Source of the DNA: an uncultured Clostridia bacterium
Lineage (GTDB): Bacteria > Bacillota > Clostridia > Oscillospirales > Ruminococcaceae
Reading direction: 5' to 3'
DNA length: 64,000 nucleotides
Assembly (NCBI GenBank): GCA_947584375.1
Contig: CANPWL010000008.1
Span: forward strand, 1 to 64,000
Shown here: positions 19,422 to 29,636 of the stretch, in pieces
How positions within the stretch are numbered: the first letter of the stretch is position 1
Layout: each line of letters opens with the position of its first letter
Translations under genes and position numbers: made by a program
The notes under the pieces: model-generated
The model's input: the letters and a program-made list of their open reading frames with translations, nothing else
Database searches by the model: none
What the model was told of the DNA's origin: nothing

Positions 19422-19450
19422 AGGGAAAGCCTTGCAAGGCTTTCCCTCTT
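19422..19450 (+). terminator. palindromic terminator-like hairpin
   Basis: AGGGAAAGCC (19422-19431) pairs with GGCTTTCCCT across a 6-base loop, then CTTTTT on the plus strand. No rightward gene clearly ends here, so it may be part of the repeat block next to it. Confidence 0.5.
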
Positions 19451-19490
19451 TTTAAATAATACACCGGGATATTTTAAAATTCACCTTTTT

Positions 19491-19577
19491 CGGAGCGCAC
19501 TCCGTAAGAAATTTCGCTGACGGCTCGTCAGCGACAGGGCTCTGCCCTTGACCCGCAAGCCTTTTGAAAAAGGCTTG
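19491..19577. repeat. block of four consecutive GC-rich hairpins
   Basis: Four perfect inverted repeats follow one another: CGGAG..CTCCG (19491-19504), CGCTGACG..CGTCAGCG (19515-19533), AGGGC..GCCCT (19536-19548) and CAAGCCTTTT..AAAGGCTTG (19556-19577). The block is far richer in G and C than its surroundings. It looks like a dispersed intergenic repeat unit lying just downstream of the acyl-CoA synthetase gene. Confidence 0.7.
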
Positions 19578-19649
19578 AGCGAAAACTTTCGAATCAACTC
19601 TAAGCCTTTTTATAGATTAAAAAAATATATATTATGTTCTCTTTTATAT

Positions 19650-21320
19650 TTATTTATTTTTCTGTGCGTCCTCTTCACGGATCTGCACTCTTCTGATTTT
19701 TCCGCTTATAGTTTTAGGAAGTTCATCAACGAACTCAACTATTCTCGGATATTTGTAAGGAGCAGTCGCATTCTTAACATATGTTTGCAATTCCTTTGCA
19801 AGCTCGTCGCTGCCGGTATATCCCTTTGCAAGCACGATAGTAGCCTTAACAACATTACCCCTTATCGGGTCTTTAGCCGCAGTAACAGCACACTCCAAAA
19901 CACTTGGATGCTCCATAAGTACAGATTCAATCTCAAACGGTCCTATACGATAGCCGGACGCTTTGATAACATCGTCGGTTCTTCCAACATACCAATAATA
20001 TCCGTCCTCGTCCTTCCATGCAGTATCTCCTGTATGATAAATATTATCATGCCAAGCCTCGTTTGTCGCCTCTTCATTTCGGTAATATTCAACAAACAGG
20101 CACTTTTGCTTTCTGCCGTTTGTTCTGATTACCATTTCACCAGTTTCTCCGACAGGACATGAATTTCCGTTTTCATCTACAATGTCCATATTGTAAATCG
20201 GTGTAGGCTTTCCCATAGAACCCGGCTTTGGCTCCATTCCCACCATTGTTGCAGCACAAACAACAGTTTCTGTCTGTCCGAAGCCCTCCATTATTTTAAG
20301 TCCTGTATACTCGTAAAACTTATTGAAAACCTCAGCATTCAAAGCTTCTCCGGCGGTTGCGGCATACTTTAGATTTGAAAGGTCATAGTTTTCAATACCC
20401 TCTTTTATAAAGAAACGATACATAGTAGGCGGAGCACAGAATGATGTTATCTTATAATCCTGAATAACCTTAAGCATTTGATCAGGATGGAATCTGTCAA
20501 AATCATAAATAAACTCAGTTGCTCCGCAGGTAAGCTGACCGAACATCTTACCCCAAGCGCATTTTCCCCAGCCGCTTTCCGAAATCGTAAGATGTAAAGT
20601 TCCGTCAGAAATGTTATGCCAATGCTTAGCTGTTATTATATGACCGATTGTATAATAATGATTATGCAAAACCATCTTTGGGTATCCTGTTGTTCCCGAT
20701 GAAAAATATAAAAGCATCGGATCCTCAACACTGTTTTCTATTCTTTCAAGAGTTTTAGGATATTTAGCTGCTTCATCCATAAGATTTATCCAGCCGTCTC
20801 TGTTGCCTCTTGCAATAAATTTTTCTTTTATACCATTGTATTTCTTAATTGAGTTTTCAACAATTTCAGGAACATTATCATCAATTGTTGCACAAATATA
20901 TTCAACACTTGCTGCTTCAAAACGATAAACATAATCCTTTTCCTTTAACTGACAGGTCGCAGGAATAAATATAGCCCCTATTTTCATCAAAGCATAAGCC
21001 GCAAGCCAGAATTCATAGTGCCTTTTAAGAACAAGCATGACTTTATCGCCTTTTTTTATGCCGTGAGCTAAGAACATATTAGCAAATTGATTGCTCAGCT
21101 CAGATATATCTTTATAAGAAAACTTTCTCTCTTCACCCTCTTCGTGTACCCAATAAAGGCAGATACGCTCAGGATCAATCCTTGCAATTTCATCTATAAC
21201 ATCATATGCAAAGTTATAGTTCGGCTCAGGATTTGCCTCAAACTTTGAAACCACACCTGTCTTTTCGTCATATTCCTCTATAACAAATCTTTTGTAAAAA
21301 TCATTCAAATTCACACTCAT
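19650..21320 (-). CDS. AMP-forming acyl-CoA synthetase
   Basis: A 556-residue ANL-superfamily ligase that activates a carboxylic acid to its CoA thioester. It carries the AMP-binding loop YFSSGTTGYPKM, the core GFGQTE motif, TGDTAW and GRTDDVIKASGYRIGPFEIE. The C-terminal catalytic lysine lies in TISGKIRR. Sequence style matches the acetyl/medium-chain group; the exact acid is not determinable here. AAGGG precedes the ATG. The next gene upstream in the same direction is an XRE-cupin regulator, a common pairing. Confidence 0.92.
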   Translation of the reverse strand: MSVNLNDFYKRFVIEEYDEKTGVVSKFEANPEPNYNFAYDVIDEIARIDPERICLYWVHEEGEERKFSYKDISELSNQFANMFLAHGIKKGDKVMLVLKRHYEFWLAAYALMKIGAIFIPATCQLKEKDYVYRFEAASVEYICATIDDNVPEIVENSIKKYNGIKEKFIARGNRDGWINLMDEAAKYPKTLERIENSVEDPMLLYFSSGTTGYPKMVLHNHYYTIGHIITAKHWHNISDGTLHLTISESGWGKCAWGKMFGQLTCGATEFIYDFDRFHPDQMLKVIQDYKITSFCAPPTMYRFFIKEGIENYDLSNLKYAATAGEALNAEVFNKFYEYTGLKIMEGFGQTETVVCAATMVGMEPKPGSMGKPTPIYNMDIVDENGNSCPVGETGEMVIRTNGRKQKCLFVEYYRNEEATNEAWHDNIYHTGDTAWKDEDGYYWYVGRTDDVIKASGYRIGPFEIESVLMEHPSVLECAVTAAKDPIRGNVVKATIVLAKGYTGSDELAKELQTYVKNATAPYKYPRIVEFVDELPKTISGKIRRVQIREEDAQKNK

Positions 21321-21404
21321 ATTTCTATTTCCCTTCAGTCAAAACCCTTGCTTTAAGTCTAAGTACAGGATTTTCTATATTTTATTATTTATCAATTCAA
21401 AGAC

Positions 21405-21971
21405 CTAATCTTTTATCAATACGGCTAAAAATTCACAGTCTTCTCCGCCTGTTGCTATCATTCCATGAGGCTGATTTGAATTATAATAAAGCGAATCGCC
21501 CTCATTTAATATCTCGGTATGGTCACCGATTACAAACTTTAAACTTCCTTTGATTATAAAATCCCATTCCTGACCTTCGTGAACGGATAGCTTTATCGGC
21601 TTGTCCTGTTCGTCTTCATCATATGGTGCCAGAACCATAAGCGGCTCAATCATTTTATCCTTGAACCTATATGCTAAATGCTGATAAGCAAAGCGCTCTC
21701 TTCTCTCAATCGGAAGCCCGTCTCCCTTGCGCACTATTGAATAGTTGCTTAAACGCGGAGCCGAACCTGTCAGCAGTTCAACTAAATCAACGTCAAACAA
21801 CTCAGAACATTTGTATAAAAAAGTAACTGAAAAATCTTTTTCGCCCGACTCGATTTTTTTATAATCTTCAACAGATATACCTGTCTTTTCACAAAAAGAG
21901 TGAATTGATAGTTCACAGGATTCACGCAGACCTTTTAGTCTTTCAGCAACTTCTTTAATGTTATAAGTCAT
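21405..21971 (-). CDS. XRE-family regulator with C-terminal cupin domain
   Basis: A 188-residue transcription regulator. Residues 1-65 form an XRE helix-turn-helix (LKGLRESCELSIHSFCEKTGIS...IESGE). Residues 105-188 form a cupin barrel with an HEGQEWDFIIKG segment and NQPHGM. Cupins often sense a small ligand. It lies 84 bases before the acyl-CoA synthetase, which suggests it controls that gene, but I see no operator. AAAGGA 10 bases upstream supports the start. Confidence 0.88.
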   Translation of the reverse strand: MTYNIKEVAERLKGLRESCELSIHSFCEKTGISVEDYKKIESGEKDFSVTFLYKCSELFDVDLVELLTGSAPRLSNYSIVRKGDGLPIERRERFAYQHLAYRFKDKMIEPLMVLAPYDEDEQDKPIKLSVHEGQEWDFIIKGSLKFVIGDHTEILNEGDSLYYNSNQPHGMIATGGEDCEFLAVLIKD

Positions 21972-21990
21972 AAATTTTCGTCCTTTCCAT

Positions 21991-22656
21991 TTATAAATTA
22001 TTTATATTATTTATTATTTCAATAAGCTCCATTGGGTGCGATATTATAAAATCAGCACCTGATTCATTAAGTTCCTTTTCATCTCTGAAACCCCATAAAC
22101 AGCCAACAGCTCTGAGTTTGGCATTATGTCCGGTTTCAATGTCAACGCTTGAATCCCCGACAACTAAGATTTCATCTAAAGTTAAATTTTTACCCTCCAA
22201 TATATCATAGATTATCTTAGGATCCGGTTTTGTCGGATTTTCTTTTCTTTTACCCATAATTATATCAAATTGATTGCTTTTAAACAAACCATTAATAATC
22301 TCTTGTGTAAAAGCATCTGTTTTATTTGAGGCAACCGCATATTTTATTTTACGTTCATCAAGTTCATTCAGAAGTTCTTTAATACCATTATACGGAACTG
22401 TCTTATTGAGATAATTTTTAGAATAATACTCTGCAAACTGTGAATGTACACGTTCAATTTCATTTTCTGTCCGTTTGTTCTCCGGCAATGCTCTCTCAAT
22501 AAGTTTTAATGTTCCGTTACCGACAAAATAATAAAAGCTGTCAAGTGGATGCTCAGCATATCCATTCTGCCTTAGAACATAATTAACTGAATCAGCAAGG
22601 TCATATATTGAATTTACCAGAGTTCCGTCCAAATCAAAAATTATATACTTAATCAT
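21991..22656 (-). CDS. HAD-superfamily phosphatase (phosphoglycolate phosphatase-like)
   Basis: A 221-residue HAD hydrolase of subfamily IA. It shows FDLDGTLVNS (catalytic Asp), ASNKTDAF (motif II), a motif III lysine in PTKPDP and GDSSVDIETGHNA (motif IV). The Gph-like sequence suggests phosphoglycolate or a related small phosphate as substrate, but this family is promiscuous. It lies 20 bases upstream of the XRE-cupin gene. Confidence 0.85.
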   Translation of the reverse strand: MIKYIIFDLDGTLVNSIYDLADSVNYVLRQNGYAEHPLDSFYYFVGNGTLKLIERALPENKRTENEIERVHSQFAEYYSKNYLNKTVPYNGIKELLNELDERKIKYAVASNKTDAFTQEIINGLFKSNQFDIIMGKRKENPTKPDPKIIYDILEGKNLTLDEILVVGDSSVDIETGHNAKLRAVGCLWGFRDEKELNESGADFIISHPMELIEIINNINNL

Positions 22657-22728
22657 AATAAATTAATTATAAAGGAAATATGTTAAAAATATGTTAATTC
22701 TATATGTTATTTACTAGCTTTTTACTCA

Positions 22729-23301
22729 TTAACTGAAAAAAGTATGCTCTATAAATATTTTAATCCCTATTGCAATAAGAATAAGTCCACCGATAATCTG
22801 CGCCTTATTATTTAGCAGGCTGCCGAATTTCTTACCTACAAATACAGCGGTAATTGAAAGAACAAAAGTAACCAATGCTATAAAGCCTGCTGCCGTAACA
22901 ATATTTACATTAGGGAGCATTGCAAAAGAAACTCCAACAGCCAGTGCGTCAATACTTGTTGCAACTCCCTGAACTAAGAGAATACCCAAATTTATTGAAG
23001 AATCCGACCGTTTGACTTCCTCCTCTTTGCTTTTAACTCCGTCATAAAGCATTTTTCCTCCGATAAAACCAAGCAAAGTCAACGCAACATAGTGGTCAAG
23101 TGCAGTAATATAATCAGCAAAAGTGCTGCCAAGAAAATAGCCTATTGTCGGCATTGCCCCCTGAAACAGCCCAAAACAAAGCCCCATTGCAAGCGTCCAC
23201 TTTAGCTTTACATTCTTATAGCAAAGTCCGTTTGTTACAGATACTGCAAATGCGTCCATAGAAAGACCTGCTGCTATTAACAATAGCTCAATAAAACCCA
23301 T
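22729..23301 (-). CDS. mntP: putative manganese efflux pump MntP
   Basis: A 190-residue membrane protein with six helices in the duplicated MntP fold. The signatures GLSMDAFAVSV near the start and GVATSIDALAVGVSF in the second half carry the paired aspartates. The true start is ATG at 23301, where GGAGG sits 6 bases upstream. The gene begins right at the tgt stop, so translation is probably coupled to tgt. Manganese export is known for family members. Confidence 0.92.
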   Translation of the reverse strand: MGFIELLLIAAGLSMDAFAVSVTNGLCYKNVKLKWTLAMGLCFGLFQGAMPTIGYFLGSTFADYITALDHYVALTLLGFIGGKMLYDGVKSKEEEVKRSDSSINLGILLVQGVATSIDALAVGVSFAMLPNVNIVTAAGFIALVTFVLSITAVFVGKKFGSLLNNKAQIIGGLILIAIGIKIFIEHTFFS

Positions 23302-23302
23302 A

Positions 23303-24478
<1,176 letters not shown>

Positions 24479-24841
24479 TTAAGCATTGTGTAAATTCTTA
24501 TCCTCAAACTTTTCATAGTATCCGATAAGCTCTCCGTTTTCGTCTCTTATTGCTACGCAGTAAACGTCGTCGTTAGCACCGTTACGGGTTTTATGAAACT
24601 CAAAAATCTTGTTTACCGACTTATCCTTCTGCATTCTGCTGACATTATTTTTTATTATCTCCTGCGAGTGACTGTTATGGCAGTCAAGAACTGATTTTCC
24701 GATAAGCTCTGCCCCGCCCCGCTTTTCATAATTTTTAACTGCGGCAGGATTCATATAAATTATAGTGTGACTTAAATCGCATACAACTATCGTCTTTTCA
24801 TCACCGTCAATTATTCCTTTTAAAAACATATTGATGTCCAT
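24479..24841 (-). CDS. stand-alone PAS domain protein
   Basis: A 120-residue protein that is a single PAS fold: FLKGIIDGDEKTIVVCDLSHTI, then IYMNPAAVKNY, LIGKSVLDCHN and a final strand pair GYYEKFED. The CHN motif and short length match a Clostridia group of free PAS proteins. There is no output domain, so it may bind a ligand or partner. AAGGAG supports the start. It sits between GNAT and tgt. Confidence 0.82.
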   Translation of the reverse strand: MDINMFLKGIIDGDEKTIVVCDLSHTIIYMNPAAVKNYEKRGGAELIGKSVLDCHNSHSQEIIKNNVSRMQKDKSVNKIFEFHKTRNGANDDVYCVAIRDENGELIGYYEKFEDKNLHNA

Positions 24842-24886
24842 AGGTTTTATCTCCTTTTATAAAAGTTTTTCTTTATTAATGATAAT

Positions 24887-25327
24887 TTATGTATCAATCC
24901 TAATCATTTCGGTAAGAACCTTATTACGATATGTTAGGTCGTTCCTGACTGTAAAACCGAGACTTTCCCAAAATGCGTTTCCATCTATATTTTTATCAAA
25001 TACGACCAGTGCGACCTTATTTATACCGCATTGCTTTAATGCCAAAATTGCGGTATCTACTAATTTACGCCCTATACCTTGCTTTCTAAATCGTGGACTT
25101 ACTGCGGTATGATAGATAAACCCACGCCTACCGTCATTACCTGCCAAGATCGCTCCGACAATTTTATTCTCAATTAATGCAACAAAACAGGTATCAGGAT
25201 TTCTATTTATAAATTTATCAATACCATCTCTTGAGTCATCAAAATTGTTTAAGCCCATTCCTGCACATGACATCCATAAGGTATAAATCTCATTGTAGTC
25301 ATCAATTGTCATTTTTCTAATGTTCAT
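24887..25327 (-). CDS. GNAT-family N-acetyltransferase
   Basis: A 146-residue GNAT protein. The acetyl-CoA loop is seen as RFRKQGIGRKLV, preceded by the beta strand GFIYHTAVSP and followed by GFTVRNDLTYRNK. The ATG at 25327 has GAGGAG 6-7 bases upstream and is preferred over an upstream Met. The substrate is unknown. It lies in the queA-tgt gene cluster. Confidence 0.87.
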   Translation of the reverse strand: MNIRKMTIDDYNEIYTLWMSCAGMGLNNFDDSRDGIDKFINRNPDTCFVALIENKIVGAILAGNDGRRGFIYHTAVSPRFRKQGIGRKLVDTAILALKQCGINKVALVVFDKNIDGNAFWESLGFTVRNDLTYRNKVLTEMIRIDT

Positions 25328-25384
25328 ATTATTCTCCTCTAAATTCATTCACTTTCCATTTTTTCATAATAACATCATCATTTT

Positions 25385-26032
25385 TTAAAATATATTCAAT
25401 AGCTCCGAAAGATTCTCTATTTCGTAATCTGCCTGCTCATTTTTATGAATAGCACTTGCCAATCCACCAAGACCTTGTTTTATCCATACCGTTTTCATAC
25501 CAACTTTTTTTGCTGGTACGATGTCGTTGTCCAATCTGTCTCCAATCATAACAGCATTGACAGGCAAACACTTTGCAGCAGTCAGCGCACGAAGAAATAT
25601 CTCAATATCCGGTTTTGAAATACCTTCTTCCGCAGAGGCTAAAACGACGTCAAAATACTTTAAAAGCCCCCAGCTTGAAAGGCGATCTTTCGTTCCCGGA
25701 CTTTGATTTGCGATAACACCAAGACGGTATCCTTTGACGGTCAACTGCTTTAAGACGGATTCCGTGTTACCGTATGGCTTTTCCGCCTCTTTATGCCACG
25801 GCGGCAATTCTATACCATAATACTTGACAGCCTCATGGTCGCCTTTCAGATTTTGCTTAGAAAATTCAATGACCTTTTTCTCAAAATCATCGGCACTGAT
25901 CGATGTACCCGCAACAGCTTCACGGTATCTTAGTTTATAGCATTCACTTTCATCAATAAGCGTTGAACCTATATCAAAAAATATCCATTTGATATCTTTG
26001 AACACAGTGCTTTTTCCCATAAATTCTTTCAT
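25385..26032 (-). CDS. HAD-superfamily hydrolase
   Basis: A 215-residue HAD subfamily IA protein. Motif I reads FFDIGSTLID, with Asp retained and the second Asp position replaced by Gly-Ser, so nucleophile function is likely but acid/base residue use is unclear. Motif III is ISKPDIEIF and motif IV GDRLDNDI. Its ATG overlaps the queA stop (TAATG), giving strong translational coupling to queA. Substrate unknown. Confidence 0.85.
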   Translation of the reverse strand: MKEFMGKSTVFKDIKWIFFDIGSTLIDESECYKLRYREAVAGTSISADDFEKKVIEFSKQNLKGDHEAVKYYGIELPPWHKEAEKPYGNTESVLKQLTVKGYRLGVIANQSPGTKDRLSSWGLLKYFDVVLASAEEGISKPDIEIFLRALTAAKCLPVNAVMIGDRLDNDIVPAKKVGMKTVWIKQGLGGLASAIHKNEQADYEIENLSELLNIF

Positions 26033-27084
26033 TACAATATCACCATACTATCCCCAAAGCTGAAAAATCTGTATTTTTCTTCAACAGCTATTTTATAAGC
26101 ATTCATTGTGTTCTCATACCCTGCAAAGGCTGATACCAGCATTATAAGCGTGCTTTCAGGTAAATGAAAGTTTGTTATAAGTCCGTCAAGCACCTTGAAC
26201 TTGTATCCCGGATAGATAAAAATATCTGTCTTTCCGCTGCAAGTGACAATCTCTCCGTTGTTATCAGACGCAACGCTCTCAAGCGTTCTGCATGAAGTCG
26301 TACCTACTGCTATAATTCGACCGCCTGATTTTCTTGTTTCACTAATCAGCTTTGCAGTTACTTTTGGAACTTCATAATACTCACTGTGCATTTTATGGTC
26401 TAAAACCTTGTCCTCTTTAACAGGACGGAATGTACCCAAACCGACGTGCAAAGTTACATACGCAAGCTTTATACCCTTACTTTCAAGCTCGTGAAGCTGT
26501 TCTTTTGTAAAGTGAAGTCCTGCTGTGGGGGCGGCGGCAGAGCCAAGCTCATTTGAATACACCGTCTGGTAACGCTCTCTATCTTTAAGCTTTTCAGTTA
26601 TATATGGCGGAAGCGGCATCTGTCCTATTTCATCTAACGCCTCAAAAAAGTTTTTACTGCAAGTAAATCTTGCTATTCTGTTTCCGTCGTCAAGAACATC
26701 AATAATCTCAGCCTCAAAACTTGAACTGCCGTGCTCAAAATGAAACTTCGCACCGACTTTTGCTTTTTTACCCGGTCTGCACAAAATCTCCCAGACCATA
26801 TTCTCTTTTTGCTCTAAGAGCAAAAATTCAATAGACGTATTGTTGTCTGCTTTCACTCCGTATATTCTGGCAGGAAGCACCCTTGAATCATTAAGAACAA
26901 GCAAGTCACCCTTTTTAAGATAATCGCATAGATTATAGAAATGACTATGCTCACATTTCCCTGTAACTCTGTCCATTTTCAAAAGCCGTGAGGAGTTTCT
27001 CGGCTCAAGAGGCGTTTGGGCAATAAGCTCGCTTGGAAGCTCATAATAAAAATCAGACTTTTTCATATCATTTATATCTATCAT
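26032..27084 (-). CDS. queA: S-adenosylmethionine:tRNA ribosyltransferase-isomerase
   Basis: QueA transfers the ribosyl part of SAM to preQ1 in tRNA, forming epoxyqueuosine. It shows [24 protein letters not shown], a long middle domain, and the C-terminal [19 protein letters not shown] and FFSFGDSM. I place the start at ATG 27084 (350 residues); ATG 27063 (343) also fits. The open frame upstream to 27144 has no homology. The stop overlaps the next gene by one base. A lysine-riboswitch promoter runs divergently about 110 bases away. Confidence 0.96.
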   Translation of the reverse strand: MIDINDMKKSDFYYELPSELIAQTPLEPRNSSRLLKMDRVTGKCEHSHFYNLCDYLKKGDLLVLNDSRVLPARIYGVKADNNTSIEFLLLEQKENMVWEILCRPGKKAKVGAKFHFEHGSSSFEAEIIDVLDDGNRIARFTCSKNFFEALDEIGQMPLPPYITEKLKDRERYQTVYSNELGSAAAPTAGLHFTKEQLHELESKGIKLAYVTLHVGLGTFRPVKEDKVLDHKMHSEYYEVPKVTAKLISETRKSGGRIIAVGTTSCRTLESVASDNNGEIVTCSGKTDIFIYPGYKFKVLDGLITNFHLPESTLIMLVSAFAGYENTMNAYKIAVEEKYRFFSFGDSMVIL

Positions 27085-27195
27085 ATTTATTACATATTCC
27101 CTTCTTTGAAGTTCAAGTAAATATTTTTCCTGATTAAAACACATAGCTTGAATTATAATTAATATTCAAATTTTCAGCTTTTTCTTATTATGGTG

Positions 27196-27224
27196 TTGAC
27201 ACTCGGACATATTTTTGTTATTAT
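27196..27224 (+). promoter_or_regulatory. sigma-A promoter of the asd-dapA-dapB operon
   Basis: TTGACA (27196-27201), 17-base spacer, TATTAT (27219-27224), right before the lysine riboswitch. Confidence 0.82.
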
Positions 27225-27231
27225 TAAAGAA

Positions 27232-27401
27232 ACGATAGAGGTGCGGCTGAAATTATTAGCATTTTCATAATTAAAGGTTTCCCGAACCGAAAATGTGAAA
27301 GGTGATGCTGCCGAAGAATTAAGTGTTGGGAAAGCTTATTTCTGATTACACGCTTAAAAGGCTTGTAATTGTCATCATAAAATATGATGGAGTGCTATCG
27401 G
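27232..27401 (+). promoter_or_regulatory. lysine riboswitch (L box)
   Basis: P1 is closed by CGATAG (27233-27238) and CTATCG (27395-27400). Between them lie the lysine-aptamer landmarks: GATAGAGGTGCG, a GTGAAAGGTGATGCTGCCGAAG segment in halves, TGTTGGG, and the 3' TGGAGTGCTATCG. It is followed by a terminator and then asd. Lysine should promote termination and lower diaminopimelate/lysine synthesis. Confidence 0.93.
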
Positions 27402-27452
27402 CATATATTTGTCATTATATATGTCAACATTTCTATTATATTGTATGATGAG

Positions 27453-27474
27453 CTGGTTTTCAACCAGTTTTTTT
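27453..27474 (+). terminator. lysine riboswitch terminator
   Basis: CTGGTT (27453-27458) pairs with AACCAG (27462-27467), followed by a seven-T run. It lies about 97 bases before the asd start. Confidence 0.85.
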
Positions 27475-27570
27475 AATATTTGTCTTAATTGATTGAAAAT
27501 TTACAATTGTTTTTTATATAATTATAAAAGATATAATATTTGCTTACTTATAATTTATTGGAGGATAGCT

Positions 27571-28650
27571 ATGAAAAAATTTAAAGTTGGAATTATCGGT
27601 GCAACAGGTATGGTGGGACAAAGATTTGCAACTTTGCTTGAAAATCATCCTTGGTTTGAAGTTGAATGTCTTGCCGCTTCACCTCGCTCGGCTGGAAAAA
27701 GCTATAAAGACGCCGTAGGTGAAAGATGGGCAATGCCAACACCTATGCCTGAGAAAATGCAGAATATGATTATTCTCGATGCAGCTAAAGACTTTGAAAA
27801 AATCGCAGGTATGGTCGACTTTGTGTTCTGTGCCGTAGATATGAAAAAGGACGAAATAAGAGCATTAGAAGAAGCCTATGCAAAGGCTGAATGTCCGGTA
27901 GTTTCAAATAACTCGGCAAACAGACATACTCCTGACGTTCCGATGGTCGTTCCTGAGATAAATCCTGAACACATAGAGATAATAAACGCTCAGAGAAAAA
28001 GACTCGGTACAAAGCGTGGCTTTATTGCAGTTAAATCTAACTGCTCTATTCAAAGCTATGTACCCGCACTTCATCCGCTTATGAAATACGGAGTTAAGAA
28101 TGTTCTTGCATGCACATATCAAGCTATCAGCGGTGCAGGAAAAACCTTTGAGACTTTCCCTGATATTGTAGATAATGTAATACCATATATCGGCGGCGAG
28201 GAGGAAAAGTCTGAAATCGAGCCTTTAAAGGTATGGGGAAAAATAGAGGGCGACAGAATCGTTGACGCAAAAACTCCGTGTATCACAACACAGTGCCTGA
28301 GAGTTCCTGTTCAGGACGGTCACACTGCGGCAGTATTTGTATCCTTTGATAAAAAACCGTCAAAAGATGAAATTCTAAAAGCTTGGAAAGAGTTCAGCGG
28401 TGTTCCTCAAGAACTTAAACTTCCCTCTGCTCCTAAGCAGTTTTTAAACTATTTTGAAGAGGATAACAGACCTCAGCCGAAACTGGACAGAGATTTAGAG
28501 GGCGGAATGGCGGTCACACTAGGAAGGCTCAGAGAGGATAAACTGTTTGACTATAAATTTGTTTGCCTATCTCACAACACTCTAAGAGGTGCTGCCGGCG
28601 GCGGAGTTCTTTTAGCTGAACTTTTGGCTGCAAAAGGATATTTTGATTAA
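27571..28650 (+). CDS. asd: aspartate-semialdehyde dehydrogenase, archaeal/fungal-like type
   Basis: Asd reduces aspartyl phosphate to aspartate semialdehyde, the branch compound for lysine/DAP, methionine and threonine. The 359-residue protein has GIIGATGMVGQRF at the N-terminus, the catalytic Cys in SNCSIQS, and ISGAGKTFETFPDIVDN. These resemble the archaeal/fungal branch, not the Bacillus-like branch. ATG 27571 has GGAGG 7 bases upstream; the track extension is unsupported. First gene behind the lysine riboswitch. Confidence 0.93.
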   Translation: MKKFKVGIIGATGMVGQRFATLLENHPWFEVECLAASPRSAGKSYKDAVGERWAMPTPMPEKMQNMIILDAAKDFEKIAGMVDFVFCAVDMKKDEIRALEEAYAKAECPVVSNNSANRHTPDVPMVVPEINPEHIEIINAQRKRLGTKRGFIAVKSNCSIQSYVPALHPLMKYGVKNVLACTYQAISGAGKTFETFPDIVDNVIPYIGGEEEKSEIEPLKVWGKIEGDRIVDAKTPCITTQCLRVPVQDGHTAAVFVSFDKKPSKDEILKAWKEFSGVPQELKLPSAPKQFLNYFEEDNRPQPKLDRDLEGGMAVTLGRLREDKLFDYKFVCLSHNTLRGAAGGGVLLAELLAAKGYFD

Positions 28651-28686
28651 CATATAAAATTTTACTCGTGAAAGGAGTAATAAGCT

Positions 28687-29577
28687 ATGAAAAAAACAAT
28701 TTTTAAAGGTGCAGGTGTTGCCATTGTAACACCTATGAATGAAGATGGTTCTATTAATTTTGACAAGCTGGGCGAGCTTATTGAATTTAATATCAAAAAT
28801 CACACCGACGCTATTATCATTTGCGGTACAACAGGTGAAAGTGCTACAATGACTGACAAAGAACATCAAGATTGTATCACTTATGCAATTAAAAAAGCTG
28901 CCGGAAGGATTCCCGTTATTGCGGGTACAGGCTCTAATGATACAAAGTATGCGGTTGCTCTCTCAAAACACGCTGAAGAACAAGGCGCTGACGCACTGCT
29001 TGTAGTTACTCCTTATTACAATAAATGCTCGCAGGAGGGGTTAATAAAGCATTACTATGCTATTGCAGATGCTGTGAACATTCCTATTATTGCGTATAAT
29101 GTTCCGTCAAGGACCGGAACAAACATAGCTGTTTCAACCTGCGTTGAGCTTTCAAAACACAAGAACATAGCAGCTATCAAAGAGGCCAGCGGAGATATAT
29201 CAAGAGTTGCGCAAATCCGTGCAGCATGCGGTAATGATTTAGATGTTTACAGCGGAAACGATGATCAGATAGTACCTATACTTTCACTCGGCGGAAAGGG
29301 TGTAATATCTGTACTTTCTAACTGTATGCCTAAGGAAACTCACGATATTTGTGAGCTTTGCTTTGAAAATAAATATGAGGAAGCTTCCCAACTTGCCCTT
29401 AAACTCTTGGAATTTACAAACGGATTGTTTATGGATGTAAATCCTATTCCTGTAAAAGAAGCTCTTAACATTATGGGCTTTAAAGTCGGCGAATGCAGAC
29501 TTCCTCTTTGCAAAATGCCTCAATCTAAGATTGATAAACTAACTGCTCAAATGCAGAAAATCGGACTTGTAAAATAA
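28687..29577 (+). CDS. dapA: 4-hydroxy-tetrahydrodipicolinate synthase
   Basis: DapA condenses pyruvate with aspartate semialdehyde. The 296 residues give the TIM barrel with GTTGES (phosphate/pyruvate site), VVTPYYNK containing the catalytic Tyr, and the Schiff-base lysine in AIKEASGD. AAAGGAG 9 bases before the ATG. It follows asd by 36 bases in the lysine riboswitch operon. Confidence 0.97.
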   Translation: MKKTIFKGAGVAIVTPMNEDGSINFDKLGELIEFNIKNHTDAIIICGTTGESATMTDKEHQDCITYAIKKAAGRIPVIAGTGSNDTKYAVALSKHAEEQGADALLVVTPYYNKCSQEGLIKHYYAIADAVNIPIIAYNVPSRTGTNIAVSTCVELSKHKNIAAIKEASGDISRVAQIRAACGNDLDVYSGNDDQIVPILSLGGKGVISVLSNCMPKETHDICELCFENKYEEASQLALKLLEFTNGLFMDVNPIPVKEALNIMGFKVGECRLPLCKMPQSKIDKLTAQMQKIGLVK

Positions 29578-29594
29578 CATAATAAAAAAAACAG

Positions 29595-29621
29595 AGGGCG
29601 GCATACAGTCTGCCCTTTTTT
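29595..29621 (+). terminator. intra-operon terminator/attenuator between dapA and dapB
   Basis: AGGGCGG (29595-29601) pairs with CTGCCCT (29610-29616), and a T run follows. It would cut part of the transcripts before dapB and so lower dapB relative to dapA. Confidence 0.75.
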
Positions 29622-29636
29622 GAAAGGACGAATATT

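Noticed and set aside
19548-20162. 204-codon frame on the plus strand over the acyl-CoA synthetase
   Set aside because: It reads through the repeat block and into a conserved gene on the other strand, with no ribosome site.
25385-26032. HAD gene as a pseudogene because motif I lacks the second Asp
   Set aside because: The frame is open, motifs III and IV are intact and its start is coupled to queA. Variant motif I also occurs in functional HAD proteins.
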